64,000 nucleotides of DNA from Paramecium tetraurelia (Eukaryota > Ciliophora > Oligohymenophorea > Peniculida > Parameciidae): the NCBI RefSeq assembly GCF_000165425.1, contig NW_001798973.1, positions 228,918 through 292,917 on the forward strand, read 5' to 3'. Numbering within the stretch: the stretch's first letter is position 1; every line of letters begins with the position of its first letter. Shown here piece by piece: positions 34,511 through 46,503 of the stretch. The notes under the pieces are model-generated. The model had not been told where the DNA came from, searched no databases, and was given only the letters and a program-made list of their open reading frames with translations. The position numbers were made by a program, and so were the translations under genes.

Positions 34511-37188
34511 TCAATAATCACTCTCTTCACTTTCCACTTCATCATCTTCATGTTCTGATTTGATATAATTATCTTTTAATGCCATTAAATTTCTCTCTCG
34601 TTCTCTAATATTATAAATATTGAGCTATACTCTTATCTCCTTTCCTCCTCTAATAGTTTCCTTTGTTTAGCCTTGATCTCTTATTAGATTCTTAATTATT
34701 TCAACTGTTCTTTCTAAATATCTTTCTATGTCTATGGATCTAATCTTGGCTATTTGAATTTGCTTAAAGTAGGAGGCTTTCTGCTTTTGAGTTTTTTAAG
34801 ATGATTACTCATTCTAAGCTTGAATTCATCCTCTTTATTTGTATGTAAGTCTTTATGCTAGATGATAAAATAGAATGAATACTTTTTTCACCAGGAAAGA
34901 AGTAAGAATGTCTGTAAATTCGAACAGTAACAATTCATATTTAATAATGGATGTAGCTTTATCTAAAGTCTTTTTTTGATCTTTTTCAGCAGTCTAATCT
35001 TATTATTTCTTTCTACGCTTACTACCATCTTCTCTGACTGTTTAATTAACAGACGATTGATCAATTTAAGAAATCGATTATTAGGTAATTTGACCTTCAT
35101 CAGTATCAAAGTTTTTATCTACATAACTTATTAGAATGAGTTTGTCTTATTCTGAAGCATTGAGTAGTTTATAGATTTACTCTAAATTAATAGTTCTATC
35201 AGTGAATCCAAACTATGTCTCTCTATTTTCGATTGACCATATATCAAATATAGGTTTGACTTCATCAATGAAATCTCCAATAATTATTTTAGGATGAGTA
35301 GATTTCTTAGTATCATCTAAGGATTGATTCTACTTGCCCTTCTTTCTTTCAAAATATGGAGTCAATTTACTGATGATTACTCTCTCAATAGCTCTATGTA
35401 AATCAACCAGATTGCCATATTTCAAGTATGATAATCTCACAATTAATTCAATAAAATGTCTAAATAGAATACACCTTCTTGGATCATGAATATCTTCAAC
35501 TTTCTTCTTGAATGTTACATCTTTAAGTTGGAAATCTTGGTAATTGATTTTTTCAGTTGATATGCAATCAAAAGCCATTTGTTAATGAAATAAATCATTA
35601 AGTTCTTACAAGTTGATGTTACTACCTTATCTACTCAGAACATCAATTTCAACATTCAGTTCTAGTCTATCATATTTTAATCTATAATTATTCTTGGATC
35701 CTTATAGGAAATTTCTGTTCAACTCTGCCAAAGAATAATTTTGATTCAATAATTTAGCCTAAATAATACAAATATTAAAGTACATCTCTTGCAATTTTCC
35801 AAAAACCTTCTAAACTCAAAGAGAAAGTATCTTCATAGAGCAAACTTTCAAATTTATTGGCAAAGAATTTATAATGTGTTTTAAGTGTGTAATTATGTCT
35901 CAATAACATAGTTTAAACATTTTGATCAATTAATTAAGAGTCTAGTTGCAATCCTTTATATAAATCTGAGAAATCAATCATATAAGAATAGGGATTGGTT
36001 TCTATTGTTTTATTTAGATTAGTTTAAGTTTGATTGGGATTATTGATACCTGCCAATTTTTCAGGTCTCTTAGTGGTATTACCCAATTTAATCTTATCTT
36101 TATCTTTATCTTTATTATCCTTATCTTTATTGTCTTTATTATCTTTATTATCTTTTTTTCTGTCTTTATTATCCCCTGCTTCTTTAGGGTTTTCATGTTA
36201 TTAGATTACTTCTCCACCTTGAGGAGCAATTTCTCTGGGTAGAATACCAGTTCTAGATTCATTTTCAGTTGTTGCATAAACCTTAAGTAATCTGTCTTAT
36301 TTGAATTCTCCAAGAATGAAACCACCTGTATCTGTGATGAATAGAGCAACTCCATATTTGAGATTATTCCTCCAACTTCCCATATATTTGGCTCCATTTG
36401 CATAGTAAAAGACTCCAACTCCACTCCTTTCTCCATTTTCCCATTCTCCTTCATATCTATTCTCTCAAATATTTGGAACCTTCTCCTTTAGGTTCAATCC
36501 ATAGATGAACTCCCCAACCATTTTGAACATTGTCCTTCCATTCTCCGTAATACTTTTCATTTGAATTCAACCAAAACATCACTCCCTAACCTTCTTTCTT
36601 GTCCATCAAGAAATCTCCATCATAATAATTTCCAGAAGGATAAATCATCTTGCCTTTCCCAGATTTATTGCCTTGATAGAATTGTCCTTCAAATGTGGCA
36701 CTAAATTTCAAATTGGACAATTATACCCACTTTTGAAAGTAATCTTGCCAAAACCATGTCTTAAACCATTCTCCCATTAACCTTCATAAACGGCTGATTT
36801 ATCTGCTGTAACAAATTTGCCTTGTCCATGTCTTAGTCCATTCACAACAATGCCAGTATAAGTGGAACCTTCAGGCCAATAATAGGTTCCTTATCCTTCG
36901 ATTTTGTTGTATGTGAATTCACCCTTATAGATAACTCCAGAGGCCCAAGTAAATGTGCCCTCACCTAGTTTATCGTAAATTACTAGAACCATGTAACATC
37001 CCATTATGAAATTCTCCTTCATACTTGTTTCCATTTTTGAATGTAACTTCTCCCTTGCCATGTAATGCTTTGCCATAAACTTAATCAGGCTGATCTAAGA
37101 TGGCCAAATCAGCATCCCACTTATCATAAATGATCTTGGCCAAATCCAAAGGGATAATCAGATTTTTTGGATCCTCCTTGAAATTCAT
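34511..37188 (-). CDS. RSPH10B: RSPH10B-like MORN-repeat radial spoke protein
   Basis: Starts at ATG 37188. Introns near 36971-36995, 36706-36731, 35762-35786, 34849-34873 and 34630-34655 join the exons. The N-terminal half has about ten MORN repeats (KYEGEFHNGMLHG, YKGEFTYNKIEGQGTY, YEGQWENGLRHGFGK, YYGEWKDNVQNGWG, YEGEWENGERSGVG). A Lys/Asp/Asn repeat follows, then a conserved globular C half (e.g. DPRRCILFRHFIELIVRLSYL) and a coiled-coil Q/E-rich tail. Length of about 850 residues and MORN-plus-helical order match RSPH10B, a ciliary radial-spoke protein. Near 36460 two MORN blocks (GSKYLRE / RYEGEWENG) lie one base out of frame. Confidence 0.82.
36091..36171. repeat. Hexanucleotide-type low-complexity repeat in the RSPH10B-like gene
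   Basis: Imperfect tandem units of tatctt/attatctt on the plus strand. On the coding minus strand it reads as an alternating Lys-Asp/Asn run (KDNKDNKDNKDKDNKDKDKDK). It links the MORN half to the C-terminal half and is probably a flexible, length-variable linker. Confidence 0.75.
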
Positions 37189-37255
37189 ATTATATTATAA
37201 ATATATTAATTCAAGTAATTGTCTACAATTCATATAAATATTAATATTAAAATTA
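37189..37255. promoter_or_regulatory. Head-to-head spacer between two MORN genes
   Basis: Only 67 nt separate the divergent starts of the RSPH10B-like gene (37188, minus) and the MORN-IQ gene (37256, plus). The sequence is A/T runs only. A bidirectional promoter and co-expression are plausible but not shown. Confidence 0.4.
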
Positions 37256-38566
37256 ATGGGAAATTGCCAACAGTGTGACAATTTAGATCCAATAAAAACT
37301 CAAGAGATTTTGACATCCAAAACCACCAAGTCCAAATAAAGCATGAAAATAAATAAAAATGATCTCAAAGGAATAATAAAAATTCAAGCAAACTTCAGAG
37401 GTTTCATCACTAGAAAGTATTACATTAATCTCACCTAGAAAATACAAATTTAAATCGTCAGGGTCAACAGCACAAAAATATGGTACTTCCATTAACTAAT
37501 AAAAGAGTTCTTAAAATGATTCAGTTATCGCAGACTCTTATTAAATCACTGTCAAAGCCTAATAAATTTAATAACTACAAAGAAGGCAATCTCCGATCAA
37601 AATTTTAGATCAGGATGACCATAGATAAATTTGTGAAGCCGATATTACAAGAAATATCCATAAAGATGAAGATGCAAGTTCCTATTCTGAAGTTAGAAGC
37701 AAGCACTTAATCAGTTTTCAAATGAATGAACTCTGCTTCATTCCTATACATAAATAAGATCAGAAAAGAGTCTAAAATGAAGAACAATAAAAGCTTTCCA
37801 TTCTTTAAATGAAGAATGGATGCTACTATGAAGGATAATGGAAAAAAGGCATGGTTCATGGATTTGGAAAATATACCCTCTCAGAAACATCATTTTACAT
37901 TGGAGAATGGATTGAAAATAAGGCAAATGGATTTGGTACTTTTCAACATTCCAATGGTGATATATATGTTGGATCGTGGAAGGATGGTACTGCCAAAGGT
38001 AATGGTAAATACTCATTTGGAGATGGCACATACTACGATGGTTAATGGAATAATGACCTACCAAATGGATAAGGCAAATAAACTTATGAAGGTGGATGGA
38101 TTTATGAGGGTAAACTCTTTTCTGTATTCCAAAGCTAGGAAGCTTTTAAAATGGGTTTAAAAGTGGGTTTGGTTAGTTAACATATCCTGATGGAACTGTC
38201 TATGCTGGCAAATTCGAAAATGATCTAATGAATGGCTATGGAATACTGAGATTCCCAGATGGAAGAACCTACAACGGAGAATGGAAGAGTGGACTCAAAA
38301 GTGGGAAAGGAGAGTTTCTCTGGCCAGATGGGAGGAAATATGAAGGATAATTCCTAAATGATCAGAGAGAGGGTTACGGAGTATTAATATGGTCGAATGG
38401 CCAAAAGTATAGTGGACTCTGGAAAGAAGGACTTCAACATGGGAATGGGTAAATCATTAAAGCAAATGGTGCTACCTTCCGAGGAAGGTGGATCAAAGGA
38501 AAAATAGTGTCAACTAAATTCACTACTAATACTCCAGCCAAAGTAATAAAATTAGTTAAGGGATGA
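37256..38566 (+). CDS. MORN-repeat protein with IQ motif and lipidation-type N terminus
   Basis: Predicted 419 residues after removing introns 37417-37438 (22 nt) and 38110-38138 (29 nt). It begins MGNCQQC: Gly2 followed by cysteines is the usual signal for N-myristoylation plus palmitoylation, so membrane attachment is likely. Residues 40-60 hold an IQ calmodulin-binding motif (IIKIQANFRGFITRK). After a variable region, eight or more MORN repeats run to the C terminus (YEGQWKKGMVHGFGK, YIGEWIENKANGFG, YAGKFENDLMNGYG, YNGEWKSGLKSGKG). Both splices preserve MORN spacing. MORN proteins bind membranes and scaffold cortical structures. It starts head-to-head with the RSPH10B-like gene. Confidence 0.9.
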
Positions 38567-38622
38567 TCCTATTAAAGTAGATAGATGTCTACTTGATTCT
38601 AATATAATTATAATTAAAATTA

Positions 38623-39606
38623 ATGTTCGATTGTCCAATATGTTTAATATCTTATGATAACAATCAAGCCTTTACATTCCCTTCATGTTTTCATACATTT
38701 TGTATCAATTGTCTAAAATCGACCTTTGAAACTAGAATCAAGGAACAAAATGTAAATTTGGATACCTTTAAATGCCCTGGGTGTGAAATTCCATTCGATC
38801 AATCCTTGATCTAGAATTTTATATCTCAAGAAATTTTCAAGAAATACTGTGAACTAAGTATAGAAATGAATCAAATCTTCGGATTGGAAGAGAATGAGAT
38901 AATGGCCAATTGTTTAAACGAAGCTTGTCGAGAAAAATATATAATCTGGAAGGATGCAGGTTTGATAGAATTATCTTAATTTAGAATACTAAAAATGTGT
39001 AAAATGTAAAATGGAATATTGTCGTTTATGTTTTTTACCCTATCATAAAGACACTTGCACTTGTGAAGAATAAAAACTACTTTATTAAGATAAAGTTTAC
39101 AAGGACTTAAAAGTTCTCCTCAAAGCAAGTAGGTGTCCTAAATGCAGGATTATGGTAGAAAAGGTAGCAGGCTGTAATTTTATGACCTGTAAATGTGGCA
39201 CATATTTTTGCAATCTATGTGACGTTTAGCTTGAAAGCAAGGTAGAATTTAAGATAGATTAAATTAGGATCATTATTCTCACTTTGAGAACAATAGTCCT
39301 TCACAAGATAAGTGCAAAATAAAAGTGAATGGCCAATGGGTATCACGACCAGCAGTGGAAGAGGTTAAGAAACCTTAAATTAAATAAGTTATCAAAGAAC
39401 CTGAAAATGCGATTAATTCTATTCCTTGTCCTAATTGCAATTCAACCAATCCAAATATCACCAAGCTTCAACTTTATGATAGGGTTGCACATTGTTGCAG
39501 TGTCAAATGCTAAAATAGAGCCTATTGCATATATTGTAAAAAGATGCTTCCCAGTTAAGATATATTAAATCACTTTACAAATACATTGGCATGTAAGTTC
39601 AAATGA
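38623..39606 (+). CDS. RBR (RING-IBR-RING) E3 ubiquitin ligase
   Basis: Predicted 310 residues after removing introns 38960-38984 (GTT donor) and 39242-39267. RING1: CPICLISYD ... CFHTFCINCL ... CPGCEIPFD. IBR-like region: CVKCKMEYCRLC ... HKDTCTC. The RING2-type block is CPKCRIMVEKVAGCNFMTC KCGTYFCNLC, whose cysteine after the CPKC pair and the GCNFMTC stretch match the Rcat active-site region of RBR ligases. A second Cys-rich segment follows (CPNCNSTNP ... CCSVKC ... CIYC). RBR enzymes transfer ubiquitin through a thioester on the Rcat cysteine. Target unknown. Confidence 0.85.
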
Positions 39607-39650
39607 GTTTTATATTGATAAGTTTGAGAATTTAGTATAATATAAATATA

Positions 39651-40976
39651 ATGTTTAATATTGTAGGGGAACTTTGGAAAGCGTAATAGTATGCTAAAAA
39701 CGAATGCTGTTTTGAAGTTCCTTAAACATTCTACTTACAAGGTAGCAAAATATCTCACTATTTCACCAGTTCACAATGTTCTGGTAAAATCTTGAAGAAA
39801 AGGAAAGAGAATGTAACTTTAAAAAGCATATTGGACACTTTCAACTCTAAGGAGAAGTACGTGTGTTCATTTTAGAGGTTATTGAACAAAAAAGATGTTC
39901 AATTTAAATACTTAACTCGTATTGAACTTGAGGCACTCATATCCGACATTACTAATTTCTCAGAATTATATCAAGATGTCATCATCTAATAAACATTCCA
40001 GAATGAAAACATAATCGCCTATTGTAGACATGGACATATAACACAAATTTAACAAAGGATCCCTCTCTAGTCAGAACCATTGATTACTTTAAAAGATAGT
40101 TAATTTGCTTGTGAAAAAGTAATATTTGAAGCCAGAGTTAACAAAGTCGGACTAGCAATTGAACAATTCATAAGTTTGATTGAAGGTTCAAAAGTTAATG
40201 AAATTGAACTATACATGAAATATGTTGGAGAGAAATTGATTGTTATGTGGAACACTAATCTTAAATGTAGGACTAACAGAAGAGCTTTAAACTTCATAAA
40301 TTCATAGAACTATCTACACAATTAAGAATATTTCGAATAGTTCCAACCAAAAAAATAGGTTACGGATGAAATCACCATGATTTAATGTTGCAGTTGCAGG
40401 AAATTAACTAAAATAAATGATACATTTGAAGTGTTGAAGAATAGAATATGGAAGATTAGAATGCATAGAAATCTGCATCATTTGAATGATTAGAAATTGT
40501 ATCTAGATGTAACAGGGAGAATTGTGCCAAAATTTGATGAGTTTTAATTTGTGAGAGTCTGTGGAATATGTTATAATAGTTTTATTGAAACTATATCCAA
40601 CAATAATACTAAGACTGAGAACACACTGAGGAAATTACCATAAAAATAATAAGATCTATAATAATTGATGATGCAGAATGGTCCTAGAAGAAAACTGTTT
40701 AAATTAAATGACAATTAAACATATTTAGGTAGTCGATCAAATAGTACCCAGATTAAGGAGAAGAGAATGACACCTTAAATAATGAATTCCACATTTGATG
40801 AGAATTATGAGAGTATCTAGAATTAAAGAATGGAGATAGATGATGATTTTGATTAATTATTGAATGAAGTGAAAAATGAAGTCAGAAGTTCTTATTAATC
40901 CAACAAAGTGGTGACTAATAAAGCTAGAATACAAAGTGCTTAAAACAATCAGAAATTTAAATTATATTACTAATGA
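39651..40976 (+). CDS. Uncharacterised protein with two CxxC motifs
   Basis: Uninterrupted frame of 441 residues. N-terminal 130 residues are mixed; the middle is helical (VIFEARVNKVGLAIEQFISL, EIELYMKYVGEKLIVMWN). Two cysteine pairs, CCSC and CGIC, about 65 residues apart in the conserved-looking part (residues 245-320) could bind one zinc ion. The C-terminal 120 residues are Q/N-rich and likely disordered (KLPQKQQDLQQLMMQNG). No named family recognised; the layout occurs in many ciliate proteins of unknown role. The gene starts 44 nt after the RBR ligase stop and ends 26 nt before the cyclin stop. Confidence 0.8.
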
Positions 40977-41002
40977 ACATATATATATAAATATTAACAG
41001 AA

Positions 41003-42082
41003 TCAATCACAAACTAATTTAAGTATTTCCAAAGAGTTGATGTCAAGTTGTTTATCATTCAACTAATTGACTACTCTAATATATTTTGATACAAATCTTA
41101 GAGATTGTTAAAGTGATTGTTTGGTCTTATTATGCATCTTCAGGAAATCCTCAAATAAATCATCTGATAGATCCTTTTGAAAAAGTGCAAATACTATTGA
41201 AAAGGAGAGATCCTCTAGAGAGTAACTCATGTAGTTGTGATCCAGAACGATGACGTTAATAATTTAATTGATAATTTTTGAATCTTGATCTGATTAGCTT
41301 TTTAAATTAGGATGAGCAATATAAAACCTACAAATGATCTCATACATAATATCTTATATAGTTAGTGGATTCGTATGCCAATCTAAGACACTAAGGATGA
41401 GTCTCTCATATTGTATAAGTTATTGCTTGGTCATATTGAGTGATGACTATGATAAGAGTGAACTAATATTTGGAGTTTCAGCATTCATTTTAGTTGCTAC
41501 AAAGATCATAGCCAAGGATAGAAATCTTAATTGAGTTTAGTTATTTATGGTTTTACTTTTAAGTCTGCAAAGGAATAAATCATAAAGATAGATGGCTTTA
41601 TGAGAAAAAGGGTTATTTAAGTTCTAACAATTATCTTAAATTCGATTCAAGATGATGGCCCTTGTTTTGTAGTTATATTCTTTCTCATTGTATTCTTATA
41701 AGTACAGAGGATTGATATTGTAGATTTCTTTCTATATTGGAATTGGAGAGGATTTGGTCTAAAAGGTGATTGGGACTGATTCATCATTTTGTATGCTCTC
41801 GTAGCAATATAAATCATCTTCATAGGTGTGGAGAGTGCTTTCGGCAGTGACTTTAACTTTCTAATACAAATTGAAAGAATTAATACCTTAATAATTTATG
41901 GAGATTGTAACAAATAGTCGATTTGAGTGAAATCCTAGGTATTTGTTTGAGTATTGACGCATCTTTTGAGAGTGCTTGATTTAGTGGATGAGGCAAAATA
42001 GTCTAGAGATTAATTGCAATGTCTTACTTGTTGACCCTACTTAATTAAGTCCTAGCATCAGTTTAAATCTTTTGTTGTCCAT
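41003..42082 (-). CDS. Cyclin-fold protein
   Basis: Predicted 342 residues after removing introns 42003-42027 (25 nt) and 41861-41886 (26 nt); together 51 nt, so the frame is kept. The cyclin box is at about residues 125-235: a basic helix TRAIILNRIQDN, KAIYLYDLFL, LRFLSLAMIFVATKMNAE, the typical start of helix 3, and YERLILSVLDWHTNPLT, matching the conserved E..IL..L.W segment of cyclins. A second helical domain follows. The N-terminal 100 residues are variable, as usual in cyclins. Which CDK it binds and the cell-cycle phase cannot be told. Confidence 0.88.
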
Positions 42083-42229
42083 CTTCATTAATTATTTTAT
42101 GGCGAGAAATCCTTTTAATAATTGCCTTTTTTATTTAAGACTGAGCGCAATTTAAAGATTTTCGTGTTTAATTTGTATTTTGGAACCAGAAAAGAGAAAA
42201 GTATTTTTAATATTATAATAATTATAAAA

Positions 42230-42907
42230 TCAATCGACAAATTTCTTTTCTTCTGGTTTCGAAGCTATTGCAACAAAACGAGAGGTGCTAAAGTATATGT
42301 TTTTGGTTAAGAAACATAGGACAACTAGTTTAATCAATAAAATCAGAAGAGTGGTTGCAGAAATGAAAAAGTTTGCTATCCAAATCTAATTCGCAAACAA
42401 ATTTTCAGGTGTATAAAATTCTTGTTCATCCTGAGTAGTAGCATTTTCATCTCCTTCATCAGGCAATGCACATTAATCACCCATACCCAATAACACTTTT
42501 AAACCCTAAAAAAAGGAAATACCACCCACAGAAACCAACAACGCTATTTAACATAGAATAACCACTATCAATCGAAACCATCTATCATCTGAAGCATACT
42601 TCACTCTATAAATGTAGAAATCTAAAATCCCAGAAAAAAACACCGCTATCAATTGACCTATGATCCACGGCTTATACGAGACCGTGCAATTATCATCCAA
42701 TCCATTGATCTCAACTACATATGCCACTATAACTCCTGCGATCATTAACATTGACATAATGCATTAAACCAAAAACGCAGCGGGTGATACGTTCTTCCAT
42801 AATGGAGCACTTTCACCAGTGAATTCTCCCTTTTCTGACTTCATGATGTAGGTTTTGCCCCATTGACATTTGTAACATCTCTTCACGTAAGCAAATAGCA
42901 CACTCAT
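42230..42907 (-). CDS. Four-transmembrane protein of unknown function
   Basis: Uninterrupted 225-residue frame. Membrane segments: AAFLVQCIMSMLMIAGVIVA (about 40-65), IIGQLIAVFFSGILDFYIY (90-110), FRLIVVILCQIALLVSVGG (118-140) and IWIANFFISATTLLILLIKL (178-200). The first 35 residues contain a Cys pair (CYKCQW) and the loop between TM3 and TM4 is acidic and Cys-bearing. No known family recognised. It lies between a cyclin and a GET4-like gene, all on the minus strand, with 27 nt to the next gene. Confidence 0.8.
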
Positions 42908-42934
42908 TATTTAAATATTTATATTAATATAATT

Positions 42935-43856
42935 TCATTAAAAGAACTAACTCAATAATCCACCAATACCCTATGATGATTATTCCTTTTCTTTCAGTCC
43001 AAAGTATTTCACTCCCACTTTATAATATAACTAAAGATATCTTAATAGTATATACCTCTTAGAATATTGGATCTGCGTCTATAACAACCTTAAATTTATT
43101 GAAAACCAAATCGTATGCTTCTCTGCTTTAAATTCTTATTGATTTCACTAAAAGATGAATGAATAGAGCCTCCTAAGTGACTGTGGTAGGAATTAATTCA
43201 TGCAATATTTTAACACTTTCGTTGAATAATCCTTGTCCAAGTTTACTAATTCATTTACTTAACAATTTTACATTAACAAATATCTGATTAAGTTATACTG
43301 TCTTTCTTATTCAGACAATTGCTAATTCCATTTTACTAGCATCTGAATTTCTGTATTGACATCAGATAATTATATTAGGTATCTCCAGGCTAAATGGAAT
43401 TTGTTATGGTTGATTAGATCCACACCTACTTATTAACAAATTTAGTCTTTATAGTTTGGATATTTCTTGAGCACCTTATTTATGAATTGGACTTTCAATT
43501 TACTGAATTGGGCTATGGAATAAATTGACATTATCTAAGCTTCGAAATTAATAGATCATTCTTACCAATATTTTGAGAATCCAAATCATCTGATATTTTG
43601 ATTACTTCTGTAGCTAAATTAAAGCCTGAATTGTCTTGATTGTTCTTAACCAGAAGTTTGCTGGCTTATAAATAAAGAGTGATAGCTCCATCCTTATTTT
43701 ACTAATTAATGAATCTGGATCCAAATGTTAGTATTTTTTATTCATATTCATAGTATTTTTATTCTTTTAACAATTACTCTTATTTGAGTAGGATCTATGA
43801 TTGTAATCAGATGTTACTTGTTATACTTTATCAGAATTTGATGTTTCTACGTTCAT
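42935..43856 (-). CDS. GET4: GET4-like tail-anchored protein insertion factor
   Basis: Start ATG 43856. Introns of 23, 26 and 25 nt (near 43796, 43547 and 43045), plus one more near 43240, join the exons. The characteristic GET4 segment KDGAITLYLQASKLLVKNNQDNSG FNLATEVI is present, followed by an alpha-solenoid (LKVQFINKVLKKYPNY, VGVDLINHNKFHLAWRYL) and the family-type C terminus ending YYKVGVKYFGLKEKEQSS, where the aromatic YFG lies near the GET5-binding end. GET4 acts with GET5/SGT2 in cytosolic delivery of tail-anchored proteins to the ER. One join in the middle is not resolved, so the central sequence is approximate. Confidence 0.7.
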
Positions 43857-43884
43857 AATAATTTATATATATATTTAATATAAG

Positions 43885-44513
43885 TCAATTAATTATATTA
43901 GATTCTTCTTTGACTTATAATTGTGTAATATTTTTAAAGTTCTAAAATAAATTAGATTCTATTTTACTTGGATCATCATTAATAATTAAAAATTGAGCAG
44001 TTTTTGCTAAGCCAACTCTCTTTGACAAAGAGCCAGAGCAATTTATGTACTATCAAGGTTTGGAGTACTCATCACTGGAATCACTGTTTACTAAAAAGGC
44101 GGAGGTGAAGGTCTGATTTCGGGAGATATTGATTTCATTTATTAAGGTTGTTCAAGATTGTACATTGATTAAATCTTTCTTGTTTGATTGTAATCTCCCA
44201 AATCCTATTTACTTCTATTTCTATCTCTAGTTTTTTTCTTTCCGATTCGACCTTCCTTGCGATAGGTTTGTAAAATTGCTTTGGCAGTAGAGAAATTGAT
44301 TCCAAATTCTTTGGCCGCCTCCTTTATTGTCGATTGTTTAGAGAGTATGCGACGTAATAGTTAAATACGAACAGATTAATCAATAATAGCATATTTTTTG
44401 TTATCTCTGTTCTTAAATTCTTCGATGTTCTCTTGATGTCTAATTGATAGTTGTATTAAATTTTACGATTCAGGTGTGAAACTGTTTAAACTCTCTTCGT
44501 CTGAATGTATCAT
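43885..44513 (-). CDS. Helix-turn-helix DNA-binding protein
   Basis: Predicted 200 residues with one 26-nt intron near 43935-43960. Residues 45-100 form a helix-turn-helix (VRIQLLRRILSKQSTIKEAAKEFG followed by INFSTAKAILQTYRKEG), then a basic stretch (RIGKKKTRDRNRSK). This resembles the Psq/homeodomain-like fold used in transposase N termini and in many transcription factors. The rest is Q/P-rich and unstructured. A second, shorter member of this family lies at 60411-60815. A role in DNA binding is inferred from fold only; the target is unknown. Confidence 0.75.
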
Positions 44514-44847
44514 TGATTTTATAAACGAGATAAATTTATATATCAAATTATTAAGATTCCCTTTTAAAATCACGAAATCAATTTATATTGAATTATCAGA
44601 TACTTTTAGACAAAAATGAATCTTAATTTTCAGAATATTTTAATATCTAAATTATCAACACATATACGTCATATTGTTATTATTAATTAAATACTTTACT
44701 CATTTAATCAATTTATTTGATTTTGTCTATCCTTCAATCCCCATTCTCTCAACCAACTCATTTGCAGACCTCATTTAAACAATGGAAGAGATCTTAATTT
44801 ATATATATATAAGTTATATATAAACTAAAATTAGTTGTTAATATTAA
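44514..44847. other. Intergenic, no gene seen
   Basis: About 330 nt of AT-rich sequence with a short TA run (near 44799-44823). It holds the 5' flank of the HTH gene. No open frame or RNA gene recognised. Confidence 0.45.
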
Positions 44848-46469
44848 TCAATTCATTTACTATGATTGCATTAATAACGGAGAGCTTATCTGAGAACACG
44901 TTTTTTTTAAATTTGTTTATTTAGGCATATACTTTATAGGTGAAGAATAGAACCTATAACAAGTCATATCATCATCAAGTTAAGTCAATATTTTAGAAAA
45001 TTGTACACGAGTTTTCAAAGATGATGCAAATTTTTCTACACTGAATTAAGATATATTATTGATTGGTTTTTTAGGTAAGAACTAATCTCTAGCTAAATAT
45101 TTCAAAACTGATTTATCTTACAAATTTATTTCATTTTTAAGACTCGTATATGGTTGATCATCTGTATTCATATCTTGATCATATTAATAATTAACCTTTG
45201 AAAACCGTTCACTTGATACTTTATTATGATCATGATACTATTTTATCCTAAAAATCATCTTCTTCAACTGAGGGGACACGAAATTATTTGTCTTTTGTTT
45301 CTCTGTATCATCCTATATCTATAAGATAGGCAACTTCTCCTTTTACTCATATTTATCAATCAAATATTTCAGAAGCCATTTCGATGACAAACCATACTCA
45401 ATTACATCTACAAATTATTAACAAGGAATCTTAATAATTTTTGAGTCACTCTTCACTATCGCTGTTGTTCTTCTTATCAGCCTCTCCTTGCTTGTCTTAT
45501 TCAAGTACAATTCATAATCTCCTATTAACTATCCAACACTGAACAAACCAATGTTTTTTATGCGTTTTTGCTTCTGAAAATTAACAAAATACTTATTTTC
45601 TCTAATCTTTCCTCCAGCAGCATTTTCTATTGGCTCTTTAATTGAGACCTACACTTCCCCTTTAATTATAAGATACACTGAATCCACAATCTACAATTCC
45701 TTATATAATAAACTTCCAGCCTAAATATTTAGTTCCTCTTGATTATGCAAAATGGATTGTAATTGTTATTCATTTAATAGATGAAATGGATGCATTCTTG
45801 CAATTACAACCTGTCTTAACTATAAATTATCAGCCTTTAGTTCACTCAGTAATGTTTAATAAGCATCAAAAGTCAAAATAGCAAATATGCAAGATTCTTT
45901 AGTAATGACAGTGGCTGTCCTTGGGATTCTCTGTTCTATTGCTATCTCTCCAAAATAATCATATTATTTTTTATAAGCAACAATCCTGAAATTTTAATAA
46001 CGATGTAAAATTAACTCATCGAAAGTCTTAGTTGCTCCTATTATAATATTTGATATTTCATTGTACTTCTTCGTTTATAGTCATCCTTTTTTTAATGAAC
46101 CTCAATTTAATCTTGATTTCTAATTAAAACAGCTGCTTCTCCTTGTAAAATAATATACATTTTCCTTCCAGTTTCACCTTGATTAAATACAACACTGAAT
46201 GCATCGAATTTTTCTATTGATATGGTTGACATCAATTTAATTAGAATACTGGGATTCAATTTATTACGTATTTATTAAAAGTAATTAACATATTGCTCAA
46301 ACTTATAACACAACAATTATAATTATGAATAGGATCTGTTCTTTGGCTCAATACTTAATATTGCTATAATAGTATCCACATCTGACAAATGTTTACGTTA
46401 CTATTTATTATTCCCTTAGAACATTGAATCATCACTCTCAGATTCCTCTGAACTAGACATAAAACTCAT
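44848..46469 (-). CDS. Protein with two cyclic-nucleotide-binding domains
   Basis: Start ATG 46469, stop TGA 44848, with at least one short intron near 46050. The first cNMP-binding domain shows the EKFDAFSVVFNQGETGRKMY IILQGEAAVL jelly roll and a phosphate-binding cassette FGEIAIEQRIPRTATV, whose Glu and Arg are the usual cyclic-nucleotide contacts. A second domain follows (QAGSLLYKELQIVDSVYLII, GQLIGDYELYLNKTSKE). The C-terminal 180 residues are charged and variable. Tandem domains resemble PKA regulatory subunits, but I see no kinase-inhibitory substrate motif and the tail is long, so it could be another cNMP effector. cAMP versus cGMP is not clear. Confidence 0.82.
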
Positions 46470-46503
46470 TAGCAAAATAATTTTATATAAATAAAATCTA
46501 AAA

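Noticed and set aside
37744..38160. Long open frames on both strands in the MORN region
   Set aside because: Frames opposite or offset to the MORN reading frame; only the frame at 37851 keeps MORN spacing.
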